Assembly (NCBI GenBank): GCA_023229685.1
Contig: JALNYT010000006.1
Location: forward strand, 124,001-188,000
Direction of reading: 5' to 3'
Length of the DNA: 64,000 nucleotides
Source of the DNA: Sulfuritalea sp.
GTDB taxonomy: Bacteria; Pseudomonadota; Gammaproteobacteria; Burkholderiales; Rhodocyclaceae
In this document: positions 50,367 to 59,721 of the stretch, one piece after another
Layout of the letters: every line of letters begins with the position of its first letter
Position numbering within the stretch: position 1 is the stretch's first letter
Notes under the pieces: generated by a model
What the model saw: the letters and a program-made list of their open reading frames with translations, nothing else
Told to the model about the DNA's origin: nothing
The model's database searches: none
Program-made: the position numbers and the translations under genes

Positions 50367-51263
50367 TCAGTTTCCTGGTTGAAGGATGATGCCGGCTTCA
50401 CGCATGGCCACGCGCAGCCGTTCGTGGAACTCGGGTGAAAAAGGCGTCATCGGCAAGCGGATGCCGCCGCCCATCAGCCCCATCTGCTGCGCGGCCCACT
50501 TCACCGGGATCGGATTAGCTTCGAGAAACAGATTGCGATGCAGGCCCAGCAGGCGGAAATTCGCCTCCCGCGCCCTTGCCAGATCGCCGGCAAGTGCCGC
50601 CGCGCACATCTGGTGCATCAAGCGCGGCGCGACGTTTGCGGTGACCGAAATCGAGCCCCTGCCACCCAGCAGCATCAGCGCGATAGCCGTGGCATCGTCG
50701 CCGCTGAAGACGCTGAAGCCCGCAGGCGCCCGCTTCAACAAATCGGAGCCGCGCTCGATATTGCCTGTGGCATCCTTGACCCCGACGATCCCGGAGACCT
50801 GGGCCAATCGCAGGATCGTGTCGTTGGCCAGATCGGCTACGGTACGCCCCGGAACGTTGTACAGGAACAGCGGCAGATCGACCGCCTCGGCGATTGCCTT
50901 GAAGTGCCGGTAAAGCCCTTCCTGGGTCGGCTTGTTGTAGTAGGGCACTACCGAAAGGTGGGCGTCGGCGCCGGCCTTGCTGGCGAAACGAGCCAGTTCA
51001 ATGGCCTCCGCGGTGGAGTTGCCGCCGGTACCGGCAATCACCGGTATGCGTCCGGCCACATGCTTCACCGTGGTTTCGATCAGTGCGCAATGCTCGTCGT
51101 AATTCACCGTAGGCGATTCGCCCGTGGTGCCGACGACCACGATCCCGTCGGTACCTTCGGCGATATGCCAGTCGAGCAGTCGCTGCAAGCCGGGCAGGTC
51201 GAGCGAACCGTCATCCTGCATCGGTGTGAGTATCGCGGGAATGGAACCCTGTATGGTCTTCAT
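50367..51263 (-). CDS. dapA: 4-hydroxy-tetrahydrodipicolinate synthase
   Basis: A 298-residue class I aldolase of the lysine/diaminopimelate pathway, condensing pyruvate with aspartate semialdehyde. VVVGTTGESPT (about 41-51) binds pyruvate; VPYYNKPTQEG, Tyr135 in FLYNVPGR, and the Schiff-base lysine in GVKDATG (Lys163) are all present, as is FSGDDA. The ATG at 51263 gives the standard length; a longer start at 51290 adds nine residues. Co-transcribed with bamC. Confidence 0.96.
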   Translation of the reverse strand: MKTIQGSIPAILTPMQDDGSLDLPGLQRLLDWHIAEGTDGIVVVGTTGESPTVNYDEHCALIETTVKHVAGRIPVIAGTGGNSTAEAIELARFASKAGADAHLSVVPYYNKPTQEGLYRHFKAIAEAVDLPLFLYNVPGRTVADLANDTILRLAQVSGIVGVKDATGNIERGSDLLKRAPAGFSVFSGDDATAIALMLLGGRGSISVTANVAPRLMHQMCAAALAGDLARAREANFRLLGLHRNLFLEANPIPVKWAAQQMGLMGGGIRLPMTPFSPEFHERLRVAMREAGIILQPGN

Positions 51264-51365
51264 GAACGTATCCGAACCTAAATGCCGCAAGCGGCAGCCA
51301 AATGAAAGCGAAAGATGGTGAATTCTAACTGATGGCCATGCTGCGGCACACCCTGCAACCTTGGC

Positions 51366-52292
51366 TTACAAATCAGCCAGCACCCTGATATGCGCGGCAA
51401 CGCTGCGGGCCAGCGCGGAGAGCGCGTAACCGCCCTCGAGCAAGGATACGATCCGCCCTTTGGCGGACTCACCGGCCACCTGCTTGATCTGCGCCGTGAC
51501 CCAGGCATAGTCGGACTCAACCAGTCCCAGCGAGGCCATGTCATCCTCGTAATGAGCATCAAATCCGGCCGAGACGAAGATCATTTCCGGCTGAAACGCG
51601 CGCAACCGGGGCAGCCAAATGTCGTAGACCACCTGACGGAACTCATCGCCGCGTGTTCCCGCGAGCATCGGGACATTGCACATGTTGGACGCGGGGTTTT
51701 CGGTTCCGCAATAGGGATAAAACGGATGCTGAAAAGTTCCGACCATCAGGACGCGCTGGTCGCCGGCGAAAATATCCTCAGTGCCGTTGCCGTGATGTAC
51801 ATCGAAATCGACGATCGCCACACGCGAAAGCCCCCACGCCTCGAGCGCGTGTCGCGCGGCCACGGCAACGTTATTAAAAAAACAGAAGCCCATTGCCTTT
51901 GCACGCTCGGCGTGATGGCCCGGCGGACGCACGGCACAGAAGGCATTCTGCACTTCTCCGCGCATCACCAGGTCGGTGGCAAAGCAACCCGCGCCGGCCG
52001 AACGCAGTGCCGCCTGCAGAGTGCCCGGCGACATCGCCGTATCTGGATCGAGATGGACGATACCGTGTGCCGGACTGCTGTTATGCAAGTGGTCGATGTA
52101 GTCGCGCCGATGTACACGCAGCAACTGCTCCATATCCGCCAGTGGCGCATCGTGGAACTGAAGATAGGTATCAAGGCCCGAGGCGATCAGGCGATCGTTG
52201 ATGGCCCCGAGCCGATCCGGGCATTCCGGATGGTGGGTTCCCATGTCGTGCTGCCAGCAGTCGCGGTGAGTAATGTAGGCGGTGGTTGTCAT
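51366..52292 (-). CDS. Histone deacetylase family protein (acetylpolyamine/acetoin-type)
   Basis: A 308-residue zinc-dependent deacetylase of the arginase/HDAC fold. HPECPDRL near the start, RPPGHHAERAKAMGFCFFNN (His-His dyad), VDFDVHHGNGTEDIF (metal Asp and His), and VSAGFDAHYEDDMASL with the closing LLEGGYA are all canonical. Bacterial members act on acetylated small molecules such as acetylpolyamines, or on proteins; the substrate here is not known. Divergent from the moxR cluster. Confidence 0.93.
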   Translation of the reverse strand: MTTTAYITHRDCWQHDMGTHHPECPDRLGAINDRLIASGLDTYLQFHDAPLADMEQLLRVHRRDYIDHLHNSSPAHGIVHLDPDTAMSPGTLQAALRSAGAGCFATDLVMRGEVQNAFCAVRPPGHHAERAKAMGFCFFNNVAVAARHALEAWGLSRVAIVDFDVHHGNGTEDIFAGDQRVLMVGTFQHPFYPYCGTENPASNMCNVPMLAGTRGDEFRQVVYDIWLPRLRAFQPEMIFVSAGFDAHYEDDMASLGLVESDYAWVTAQIKQVAGESAKGRIVSLLEGGYALSALARSVAAHIRVLADL

Positions 52293-52372
52293 GACGGGTG
52301 TCTTGCCTGATGACTTACAATGCTGCGCAAAAGCACATTATCCATCAAAGCCTGCGGAAAACTCCGACCCCC

Positions 52373-53293
52373 ATGCGACTCCCCGAACTCGAGGCCATCC
52401 TGGCCGACATCAACCGCATCATCCTCGGCAAAGAGCGGCCCATCTACCTCTCGCTGGCCTGCCTGCTGGCACGCGGCCACCTGCTGATCGAAGACCTGCC
52501 AGGCGTCGGCAAGACCACTTTGGCACATGTGCTGTCGCGCGTATTGGGCCTCGATTTTCAGCGCATCCAGTTCACCAGCGACATGCTGCCGGCGGATATT
52601 CTTGGCGTTTCGATCTTCGACCGGGACAGTGGCGCCTTCCATTTTCATCCGGGACCGATCTTCAGCCAGATGGTGCTGGCTGACGAGATCAATCGCGCCA
52701 CGCCCAAGGCGCAAAGCGCATTGCTGGAAGCGATGGAGGAACGGCAGGTGACGGCAGAGGGGGCCACCCGTGCCTTGCCCGAACCCTTTTTTGTGATTGC
52801 CACGCAGAACCCGACACATCAGATCGGCACCTTCCCGCTGCCTGAATCCCAGCTTGACCGTTTCATGCTCAAGATCGAACTCGGTTATCCCGATCCGGCG
52901 GCCGAACGCGAGCTGCTCGCCGGCGCCGACCGGCACCAGATGGTCGCCAATCTGGCCCCGCGCATCACGCCGCAGCAGTTGATTGAATTGCAGGGAAAGG
53001 CGCGCGCAGTGTATGCCTCGCCCGCCCTGATCGACTACGTCCAGTCGCTGGCAGCACACACGCGGACGGAAGCCCGCTGGCAGGCAGGCCTGTCGCCGCG
53101 CGCCGGCCTGGCACTACTGGCTGTGGCGCGCGCCTGGGCATTGCTCGATGGCCGTAGCCATGTCCTGCCGGAAGATGTACAAGCCGTGCTGCCCGGCGTG
53201 ATCGCCCACCGCCTACGGCCGGCAGACGACAGCGTGCGCACCGAAGTGGGGGCAGTCGCCGCGGCCTTGATCGAGGCGGTCCCGCTGCCGTAA
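52373..53293 (+). CDS. MoxR-family AAA+ ATPase
   Basis: A 306-residue AAA+ chaperone-like ATPase. Walker A LLIEDLPGVGKTTLAH (about 35-50), Walker B MVLADEINRATPKAQSALLE, sensor VIATQNPTHQIGTFPLPESQ and an Arg-finger region (DRFMLKIELGYP). The C-terminal lid (AAA_lid) contains LSPRAGLALLAVARAWALLD. MoxR proteins work with the DUF58 proteins encoded next to them, often in envelope or metal-cofactor maturation. The ATG at 52373 begins the conserved domain. Confidence 0.94.
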   Translation: MRLPELEAILADINRIILGKERPIYLSLACLLARGHLLIEDLPGVGKTTLAHVLSRVLGLDFQRIQFTSDMLPADILGVSIFDRDSGAFHFHPGPIFSQMVLADEINRATPKAQSALLEAMEERQVTAEGATRALPEPFFVIATQNPTHQIGTFPLPESQLDRFMLKIELGYPDPAAERELLAGADRHQMVANLAPRITPQQLIELQGKARAVYASPALIDYVQSLAAHTRTEARWQAGLSPRAGLALLAVARAWALLDGRSHVLPEDVQAVLPGVIAHRLRPADDSVRTEVGAVAAALIEAVPLP

Positions 53294-53299
53294 TAGCCA

Positions 53300-54280
53300 A
53301 TGCTGGCTTCTCTACGCCACAGACTGCACGAGGCATTCGTCCGCTGGGCGTTGCGCGTGCGTCCGCCGGAGCCGGCTCCGATTGTGCTCACCCAGCGCCG
53401 CGTCTATGTCCTGCCAACGCGGGCGGGACTGGCTTACGCCATGGCGCTCGGCGTGATTCTGCTCGGTGCGATGAATTACAACCTGAGCCTGGGGCATGCC
53501 TTGGTGTTCCTGCTGGCGGGCTTGGGTATCGTCACCATCCTCCACACCTTCCGCAATCTGGTCCTCATCGCGATTCGCCCCGGCCGCTGCGAACCGGTAT
53601 TCGCCGGCAGCCTGGCACAGTTCGATCTGGTACTGGAAAACCGGCGTCCTGATGCGCGCACTTGTCTGCGCCTGTTCATTGGGGACGAGACACCGATCGA
53701 GGTCGACGTCGCCCCCCATGCCGGCACGGTGGCAACGCTGAATGTCGCCGCCACAAAACGCGGCTGGCTGCCGATGCCGCGCCTGACCATAGAAACCACC
53801 TGGCCCCTCGGTCTGGTACGCGCCTGGAGCTATGCCGTTCCCGACCTGAACTGCCTGATCTACCCCGCACCGGCGGCCAAGGCGCCGCCCCTGCCATGGC
53901 GCGGCGAATCAGGGCGAGGGTCAACCAAAGACGGCCGCGGTGCGGATGATTTTTCCGGTCTGCGCGATCACCAGGTGGCCGATCCGCCGCGCCACGTGGC
54001 GTGGAAGGCCGTGGCCCGCCAGCAGGATGGCCCGCTGTTGACCAAGCTGTTCGAGGGGGCCGCAGCACAACAGGTCTGGCTGGACTGGGAAGCGCTACCG
54101 GACACCATCGACACCGAACGGCGCCTGTCCATTCTCGCCCGCTGGATACTCGATGCCAACGCGGCAGGGCTGGCTTGGGGCTTGCGCCTGCCGGGCGTTC
54201 GTCTTGCGCCTGACAACGGACCGGCGCAGCTTGCCGGAGGCCTGCGCGCGTTGGCCCTGCATCATCATGGCGCGCAGTAA
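53300..54280 (+). CDS. DUF58 domain protein
   Basis: A 326-residue protein with two membrane helices (about 45-85), a periplasmic or cytoplasmic beta region, and a DUF58 segment (DDFSGLRDHQVADPPRHVAW, then KAVARQQDGPLLTKLFEG) containing the conserved R-x-H-x-x-x-D-P-x-R-x-x-x-W-K pattern. Family members are partners of MoxR ATPases. The end overlaps the start of the transglutaminase gene by 14 bases. Confidence 0.9.
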   Translation: MLASLRHRLHEAFVRWALRVRPPEPAPIVLTQRRVYVLPTRAGLAYAMALGVILLGAMNYNLSLGHALVFLLAGLGIVTILHTFRNLVLIAIRPGRCEPVFAGSLAQFDLVLENRRPDARTCLRLFIGDETPIEVDVAPHAGTVATLNVAATKRGWLPMPRLTIETTWPLGLVRAWSYAVPDLNCLIYPAPAAKAPPLPWRGESGRGSTKDGRGADDFSGLRDHQVADPPRHVAWKAVARQQDGPLLTKLFEGAAAQQVWLDWEALPDTIDTERRLSILARWILDANAAGLAWGLRLPGVRLAPDNGPAQLAGGLRALALHHHGAQ

Positions 54281-56219
54281 CCGCCCCGTCAGCCGCCGCC
54301 AGGCCTGGTGGCTGCTGGCGACCGCTTTGGTCGCCTCCTTGCCGCTGACGCCGGAACTTCCTTTGTGGCTCTCGCTGGCGGCGGGAATCACGTTCAGTTG
54401 GCGCGCGGCGCTCACTTGGCGGCAGTGGCACCTGCCACCGCGCTGGCTGCTGGTACTCTTGGTGATTGCCGGTACGGTGGGTGTCATCCTGCAATACCGG
54501 ACCACACTCGGCCGCACCCCCGGGGTGGCGCTGCTGGTGGTCTTTCTCGCGCTCAAGCTGCTTGAGTTGCGTGCCGCACGCGATGTGGTGGTGACGGCGC
54601 TGCTGTGTTACTTCCTGGTCTTCGGCCAGTTCCTGTTTACCCAAACCATTCCAACCGCATTGCTGGCCGCGCTCACCGTACTGATCACCACCGCCGCCCT
54701 GCTGGCGGCCAGCGACGACCGCCCACCGCCGCAGCAACTGTTGGCTCGCGCCGGGCTGATGCTGGCGCAGGCACTGCCTTTCATGCTGCTGCTGTTCGTG
54801 CTGTTTCCGCGCGTGCAGGGGCCGCTGTGGGGTATCCCGCAGGATCGATTCTCTGCCGTCTCGGGATTGTCCGATTCGATGTCGCCCGGTTCGATCGCGC
54901 AACTCTCGCAGTCCGATGCCATAGTCTTCCGGGTCAAGTTCACGGGTGAGGTTCCACCGCAATCGCAGCTCTACTGGCGCGGTCCGGTGATGCCCTCGTT
55001 CGATGGCCGCACTTGGCGTGTGACGCAAACTATGGGCACCTATCGGGACATTCCCTACGCCGGAGTCGGCGCGGCGGTGGATTACGAAGTGACGCTGGAA
55101 CCGCACGGGAAACGCTGGTTGTTTGCGCTGGAACTACCTGCCACGTTGCCGCCGGATAGCGCGCTCACCAACGACTATCAGCCCGTTGCGCGCCAGCCCG
55201 TACGCAACCGCATGCGTTACACGCAGCGCGCCTGGCCCCGCGCGATCGCCGGCGTGAATGAACCATCGAGCGTTTTGCGCAGCGCACTGGCCTTGCCAAG
55301 GGATGGCAACCCACGTACTCGTGCGGTCAGCGCAAGCTGGCGCGCGCAATACGGCGACGATGACGCTGCGATCCTCGCAGCTGCCGAGAACTGGTTCAAC
55401 CAGCAGTTGCTGATTTACACACTGAACCCGCCACTGCTGGGTTCGGACATAGTCGATGAGTTTCTGTTCGATACCAAACGAGGCTTCTGCGAGCACTTCG
55501 CTGCCTCCTTCGTCTTCGCCCTGCGCGCCGCTGGCGTGCCGGCACGCGTGGTGGCCGGCTATCAGGGCGGCGAAGTCAATCCGGTGGATGGCTATCTGGT
55601 GGTGCGCCAGTACGATGCCCATGCCTGGACCGAAGTCTGGATCGCCGGACGCGGCTGGGTACGCATCGATCCGACGGCGATTTCTGCGCCGAGCCGCATC
55701 AACCTTAACCTGGCTGCCGCCGTGCCAGCCGGGGAAACGCTGCCTTTCCTGGCCCGCAGCGACCTGACTTGGCTCAGGGAATTGCGCTACCGGTTGGACG
55801 CAATCACCAATGGCTGGAATCAGCGGGTGCTGGGCTACAACCCTCAGCGCCAGCGCGATCTGCTCGCCGATCTCGGGCTGAATGAGCCGGACTGGCGCAG
55901 CATGACCGCCGTGCTGTCCGTGCTCTGCGGCGCAGTCATGCTCGGCCTGACAGGCTGGATACTGCGCAACCGCTTGCGCGTCGATCCGGCGCTGGCCGCT
56001 TGGCGACGATTCACCGCCAGGCTGGCCAAACGCGGCATCGCGTGGCAACCCTGGGAAGGGCCGCTGGCCTTTGCCGAACGCGCCGCCAGGCAAACCCCGA
56101 TCCATGCCGAAGACATTCGCGCGATTGCCGCGCTGTATGTCCGCTTGCGCTATGAACCCGCACCGCAGGCAAGCGACCTCGCCCAGTTCAGGGTGAAAAT
56201 AGCCCGCTTCAAGCCATGA
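54267..56219 (+). CDS. TgpA-type membrane transglutaminase-like protein (DUF3488)
   Basis: A 650-residue protein with five or six N-terminal membrane helices (about 14-185, DUF3488). A periplasmic transglutaminase-like domain follows, with the Cys in GFCEHFAASF (about residue 407), His in YDAHAWTEVW (about 452) and Asp in VRIDPT (about 468). One more helix (about 545-565) and a DUF4129-type tail complete it. The homologue TgpA of Pseudomonas is essential for viability there, so an envelope role is likely. Third gene of the MoxR cluster. Confidence 0.92.
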   Translation: MARSNRPVSRRQAWWLLATALVASLPLTPELPLWLSLAAGITFSWRAALTWRQWHLPPRWLLVLLVIAGTVGVILQYRTTLGRTPGVALLVVFLALKLLELRAARDVVVTALLCYFLVFGQFLFTQTIPTALLAALTVLITTAALLAASDDRPPPQQLLARAGLMLAQALPFMLLLFVLFPRVQGPLWGIPQDRFSAVSGLSDSMSPGSIAQLSQSDAIVFRVKFTGEVPPQSQLYWRGPVMPSFDGRTWRVTQTMGTYRDIPYAGVGAAVDYEVTLEPHGKRWLFALELPATLPPDSALTNDYQPVARQPVRNRMRYTQRAWPRAIAGVNEPSSVLRSALALPRDGNPRTRAVSASWRAQYGDDDAAILAAAENWFNQQLLIYTLNPPLLGSDIVDEFLFDTKRGFCEHFAASFVFALRAAGVPARVVAGYQGGEVNPVDGYLVVRQYDAHAWTEVWIAGRGWVRIDPTAISAPSRINLNLAAAVPAGETLPFLARSDLTWLRELRYRLDAITNGWNQRVLGYNPQRQRDLLADLGLNEPDWRSMTAVLSVLCGAVMLGLTGWILRNRLRVDPALAAWRRFTARLAKRGIAWQPWEGPLAFAERAARQTPIHAEDIRAIAALYVRLRYEPAPQASDLAQFRVKIARFKP

Positions 56220-57229
56220 TCCGTCTGCTCCTGCTCCTGTTGCTGACGCTTCCCGGCACAGGCTCGCGTGCGGAAGGCTATGCACAGCGCGAGGATGTAC
56301 AGGCATTTGTTCAGGAAATGCACAGCAGACACGGTTTTGATGCCGACGCCCTGAACGCGCTGTTCCGCCGGACCAAACCCATCGCCGCGGTGATCAAGGC
56401 CATCATGCCGCCAAAGGATCCCGCGGTGCGCTCCTGGCACGCCTACCGCGGACGCTTTGTCGAGCCCCGGCGGATAGCAGTTGGACGCCGCTTCATGCGC
56501 TTCTATGCGGCAGAGCTCGCGGCCGCCGAGGCGCGCTTTGGCGTACCGGCCGACATCATCGCCGCGATCATCGGCGTCGAGACAATCTACGGCAAGCAGA
56601 TGGGCCGCTTCGGCACATTCGCCGCCCTCACCACGCTGGCTTTCGACTACCCGCCACGGGCAGAACTATTTCGCAAGGAACTCGAAGAATTGCTGTTGCT
56701 GGCGCGCGAGGAAGACCGCAACCCGCTGGCCTACACCGGTTCCTACGCCGGAGCCATCGGCTTGCCGCAATTCCTGCCATCCTCGCGGCGTCGCTTCGCC
56801 GTCGACTTCGACCATGACGGTCGCATCGATCTGGCGACCAGTCCGATCGATGCGATCGGTAGCGTGGCCAATTTCTTGGCCGGGCACGGCTGGGAAAAGG
56901 ATGCGCCGATTGCCATCGAGGTCACCGTTGCCGGCGGCGGGGTGCAGGCGTTAATCGACGAGGGCATCACCCCGTTGCGCACGCCACGAGAAATGGAGGT
57001 TGCCAATAATGTCGCCCTGGCAAGAGTCGGCGCTGGCGACGCGGCGCTGGAAGAGGGTGCGGCGATTCCAGACCAGCCAGCGGCCCTGATCGACTTCATC
57101 ACGCCCGGGGCGGCTACCGAGTATCGTCTCGGCTATCGCAACTTCTACGTCATCACGCGTTACAACCGCAGCAGCTTCTATGCGGCGGCAGTCATGGACC
57201 TTGCCACCGCGCTGCGCGCCTCAAAGTAG
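56216..57229 (+). CDS. mltB: Membrane-bound lytic murein transglycosylase B
   Basis: A 337-residue peptidoglycan lytic transglycosylase with an N-terminal signal peptide (about 19 residues, no lipobox Cys, so it may be soluble and not lipid-anchored). The catalytic Glu122 is in AIIGVETIYGKQMGRFGTFA; YTGSYAGAIGLPQFLPSSRR and ATSPIDAIGSVANFLAGHGW are typical SLT_2 motifs, and YNRSSFYAAAVMDLA closes the fold. Overlaps the transglutaminase stop by four bases; its own end overlaps rpoS on the other strand by nine. Confidence 0.92.
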   Translation: MIRLLLLLLLTLPGTGSRAEGYAQREDVQAFVQEMHSRHGFDADALNALFRRTKPIAAVIKAIMPPKDPAVRSWHAYRGRFVEPRRIAVGRRFMRFYAAELAAAEARFGVPADIIAAIIGVETIYGKQMGRFGTFAALTTLAFDYPPRAELFRKELEELLLLAREEDRNPLAYTGSYAGAIGLPQFLPSSRRRFAVDFDHDGRIDLATSPIDAIGSVANFLAGHGWEKDAPIAIEVTVAGGGVQALIDEGITPLRTPREMEVANNVALARVGAGDAALEEGAAIPDQPAALIDFITPGAATEYRLGYRNFYVITRYNRSSFYAAAVMDLATALRASK

Positions 57230-58135
57230 CGCTTCCGGCGTCAGCCCATCGCGGGCGATGCGCTTTCTCAGCTTCGACAGGGCTTCGATCTGTATTTGTC
57301 GTACCCGTTCGCGAGTCAGGCTCAGATCGGTGGCGATATTCTCCAGCGTCGTCACGTCATGGCCGCCGAGACCATAGCGTCGCTCAACGACCAGACGCTG
57401 ACGGTCGGTGAGTTGCATCATCCAGTCGGCGACGAGCACCTCAGCCTCATGCTGGGCAAGGTGAGCGGCCGGGTCCTCGGCCGCTTCATCGGCTATCGAA
57501 TCAGACAGCGACAGATCGGGATCGCTGCCGAGCAGCGAATCGAGCGAGGCGGAGCGCTCGTTGAGCGCCAGCAAGCGGCGAATTTCCTCCACCGGACGAT
57601 CGAGCAGCTGCGCCAGCTCGTCGAGCATGGCGCCCGGCGGGTCATCTTCCGCACCACGTTGCCGGTCAAGCCGGCGCATGGCGCGCAACACGATATTGAG
57701 TTCCTTGATCAGGTAGATCGGCAGCCGCACGGTGCGCGACTGATTCATGATCGCGCGTTCGACATTCTGGCGAACCCACCAGGTGGCATAGGTCGAGAAG
57801 CGAAACCCGCGTTCCGGATCGAACTTCTCCAGTGCATGGATCAAACCCAGATTGCCCTCCTCGATCAGATCGTCGAGCGGCAGGCCGCGATGCTGGTAGT
57901 GCCGCGCGATGCTGACTACCAGCCGCAAATTTGCCTCAATCATGTGCTGGCGCGCAACGAAGTCGCCGTCTCGAGCTGCACGCGCCAGCCCGATCTCCTC
58001 CGTGGCAGTCAGTAGCGGCGTCGCGCCGATGTCGTGAAGATAGACCTGGGTTATGTCTTCGATGAAACCGGACTCGTATGAGTCGGCAACGCCCTCGGCA
58101 TCTTCGCGTTCCGGCAGGACGGCCTCGTTGCCCAT
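57221..58135 (-). CDS. rpoS: Stationary-phase sigma factor RpoS
   Basis: A 304-residue sigma-70 family factor. Region 1.2 is DITQVYLHDIGATPLLTATE; region 2 is LVVSIARHYQHRGLPLDDLI and GNLGLIHALEKFDPERGFRF with STYATWWVRQNVERAI; region 4 is LTDRQRLVVERRYGLGGHDV and LSLTRERVRQIQIEALSKLR. The position after nlpD, pcm and surE is the classic rpoS locus and separates it from rpoD. Shorter than E. coli RpoS (330 residues), mainly at the N-terminus. In other bacteria the main promoter lies inside nlpD. Confidence 0.95.
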   Translation of the reverse strand: MGNEAVLPEREDAEGVADSYESGFIEDITQVYLHDIGATPLLTATEEIGLARAARDGDFVARQHMIEANLRLVVSIARHYQHRGLPLDDLIEEGNLGLIHALEKFDPERGFRFSTYATWWVRQNVERAIMNQSRTVRLPIYLIKELNIVLRAMRRLDRQRGAEDDPPGAMLDELAQLLDRPVEEIRRLLALNERSASLDSLLGSDPDLSLSDSIADEAAEDPAAHLAQHEAEVLVADWMMQLTDRQRLVVERRYGLGGHDVTTLENIATDLSLTRERVRQIQIEALSKLRKRIARDGLTPEALL

Positions 58136-58141
58136 GGCGCG

Positions 58142-59065
58142 CTAGCGGGCGGGAAGAAACTTCTGCGGATCGGCCGGCTTGCCCTCGCGTCGGATCTCGA
58201 AATGCAGGCGCGGACTTTCGGCGTCTGTGCTGCCCATCTCGGCGATCTTCTGGCCCTTGGCTACGGTCTGCTTCTCTTTGACCAGGATCTTGCTGTTGTG
58301 GGCATACACCGAAAGATAGGCTGAGTTGTGACGCAACACCACCAGATTGCCATAGCCGCGCAGACCGGCGCCGGCATAGGAAACGGTGCCACCCGCCGCC
58401 GCCAGCACGGCGTCTCCGGCTTTTCCGGCGATATCGATCCCCTTGCCGCCGCTCTCGGCAAACGGGGCGATCAGCTTGCCGTTGGCCGGCCACATCCAAT
58501 CTACATCATCGCCGGCAGCAACCGGCTTCTCGGCGGGCGTTGGCGCCGCCGGCCGGGCCTCGGGTTTGGCTTCCACCGGCTTCTCGGCCACATCTTTGTG
58601 CTGCGCCTTCGCCAGCGCCTCATCGGAATAGGCGATCTTGCCGCCCTTGGGCTCGCGCTTCAAGGTTTCGGTATTCGTGCTGGCCGACGCAGCCGGTGGC
58701 GCCGCCGGCTTGACCTCAATCGGCGCACTCGAAGTCACCGGCTTCGCCACCGCAACCGGGGCGCCATCGTCGGGCGGCGTTACGCGCAGTTCCTGCCCGA
58801 CCCTGATCCGATTCGGGTTGTCGAGATTGTTCCAGGCAGCCACGTCCTTGTAGTCATGGCCGCTGTCGAGCGCGATGCTGTAGAGAGTTTCGCCCTTCTT
58901 TACCGTGTGATACGCGGCGCCGGACTCCGCTGCCATCGGCACCGCCTGCTCCGCAGGCTTCACCGCGCCCGGCGCGCCACGATCCTCCACCGGCGCAGGC
59001 GCATGGCTGGCGCAACCGCCGATGATCGGCAGCAGCAAGGCGAGAATCAGATGCGCAGCGTTCAT
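58142..59065 (-). CDS. nlpD: NlpD-type amidase activator lipoprotein
   Basis: A 307-residue lipoprotein (lipobox IIGGC, Cys18). It has a LysM domain (about 52-97: YHTVKKGETLYSIALDSGHD, then NRIRVGQELRV), a Pro/Ala/Lys-rich linker, and a C-terminal M23 (LytM) domain (about 190-305: WPANGKLIAPFAESGGKGID, YGNLVVLRHN, LHFEIRREGKPADPQKFLP). The zinc-binding His of active M23 peptidases appear partly missing (GKGIDIAG in place of HxxxD), as in NlpD, which activates the amidase AmiC without cutting itself. Confidence 0.94.
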   Translation of the reverse strand: MNAAHLILALLLPIIGGCASHAPAPVEDRGAPGAVKPAEQAVPMAAESGAAYHTVKKGETLYSIALDSGHDYKDVAAWNNLDNPNRIRVGQELRVTPPDDGAPVAVAKPVTSSAPIEVKPAAPPAASASTNTETLKREPKGGKIAYSDEALAKAQHKDVAEKPVEAKPEARPAAPTPAEKPVAAGDDVDWMWPANGKLIAPFAESGGKGIDIAGKAGDAVLAAAGGTVSYAGAGLRGYGNLVVLRHNSAYLSVYAHNSKILVKEKQTVAKGQKIAEMGSTDAESPRLHFEIRREGKPADPQKFLPAR

Positions 59066-59721
59066 TCCACTCCAGCCAACAGCGGCACAAAGCGCACCGC
59101 ATCAAATCGAGTTTCAACAAAACCGCTTTCGTTGCGCTCGAACAGGCTGATCACCTGTTCCGCGCTGCCTAGTGGCATCACCAACCGCCCGCTTGGCGCC
59201 AATTGCGCCAACAGGGCCTGCGGCACGTCGGCTGCAGCGGCAGCCAATATGATGGTATCAAATGGCGCGGCTTCCGGCAGCCCGAGATGTCCATCGGCAT
59301 GCTTGAGGCGGATATGCGAGAGCTTGAGCTGTTTGAGATTGTCTCGTGCCCGCGCCAACAAGGGTGCGATGCGCTCTACTGCAAATACCCGCTTCGACAG
59401 CACACCCAGAATCGCCGCCTGATAGCCGCAGCCGGCGCCAATCTCCAGCGTTTTTCCCAGCTCGCGGCCGGCGATCAGGATCTCGATCATACGCGCCACG
59501 ACATAGGGCTGCGATATGGTCTGGCCGAAACCGAGCGGCAGGGCGGTGTCGTCGTAGGCACGATTTGCCAGTGGCTGCTCAAGGAAAATATGACGCGGCA
59601 CCAATCCCATCGCATGCAACACGCGGGCATCGCGGATGCCCTGCGCGCGCAGGCGTTCGACCATGCGCGTGCGGGTACGCTGCGAAGTCATGCCGATGCC
59701 GTTGAGCGTTGCAGTATTCAT
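59062..59721 (-). CDS. pcm: Protein-L-isoaspartate O-methyltransferase
   Basis: A 219-residue SAM methyltransferase that repairs isoaspartyl residues. Motif FGQTISQPYVVARMIEIL, the SAM loop TLEIGAGCGYQAAILG and VFAVERIAPL, and VPLLAGVE at the end are standard. The start at 59721 overlaps the surE stop (ATGA, 59718-59721); a longer frame upstream lacks family similarity. Ends with a four-base overlap into nlpD. Confidence 0.95.
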   Translation of the reverse strand: MNTATLNGIGMTSQRTRTRMVERLRAQGIRDARVLHAMGLVPRHIFLEQPLANRAYDDTALPLGFGQTISQPYVVARMIEILIAGRELGKTLEIGAGCGYQAAILGVLSKRVFAVERIAPLLARARDNLKQLKLSHIRLKHADGHLGLPEAAPFDTIILAAAAADVPQALLAQLAPSGRLVMPLGSAEQVISLFERNESGFVETRFDAVRFVPLLAGVE

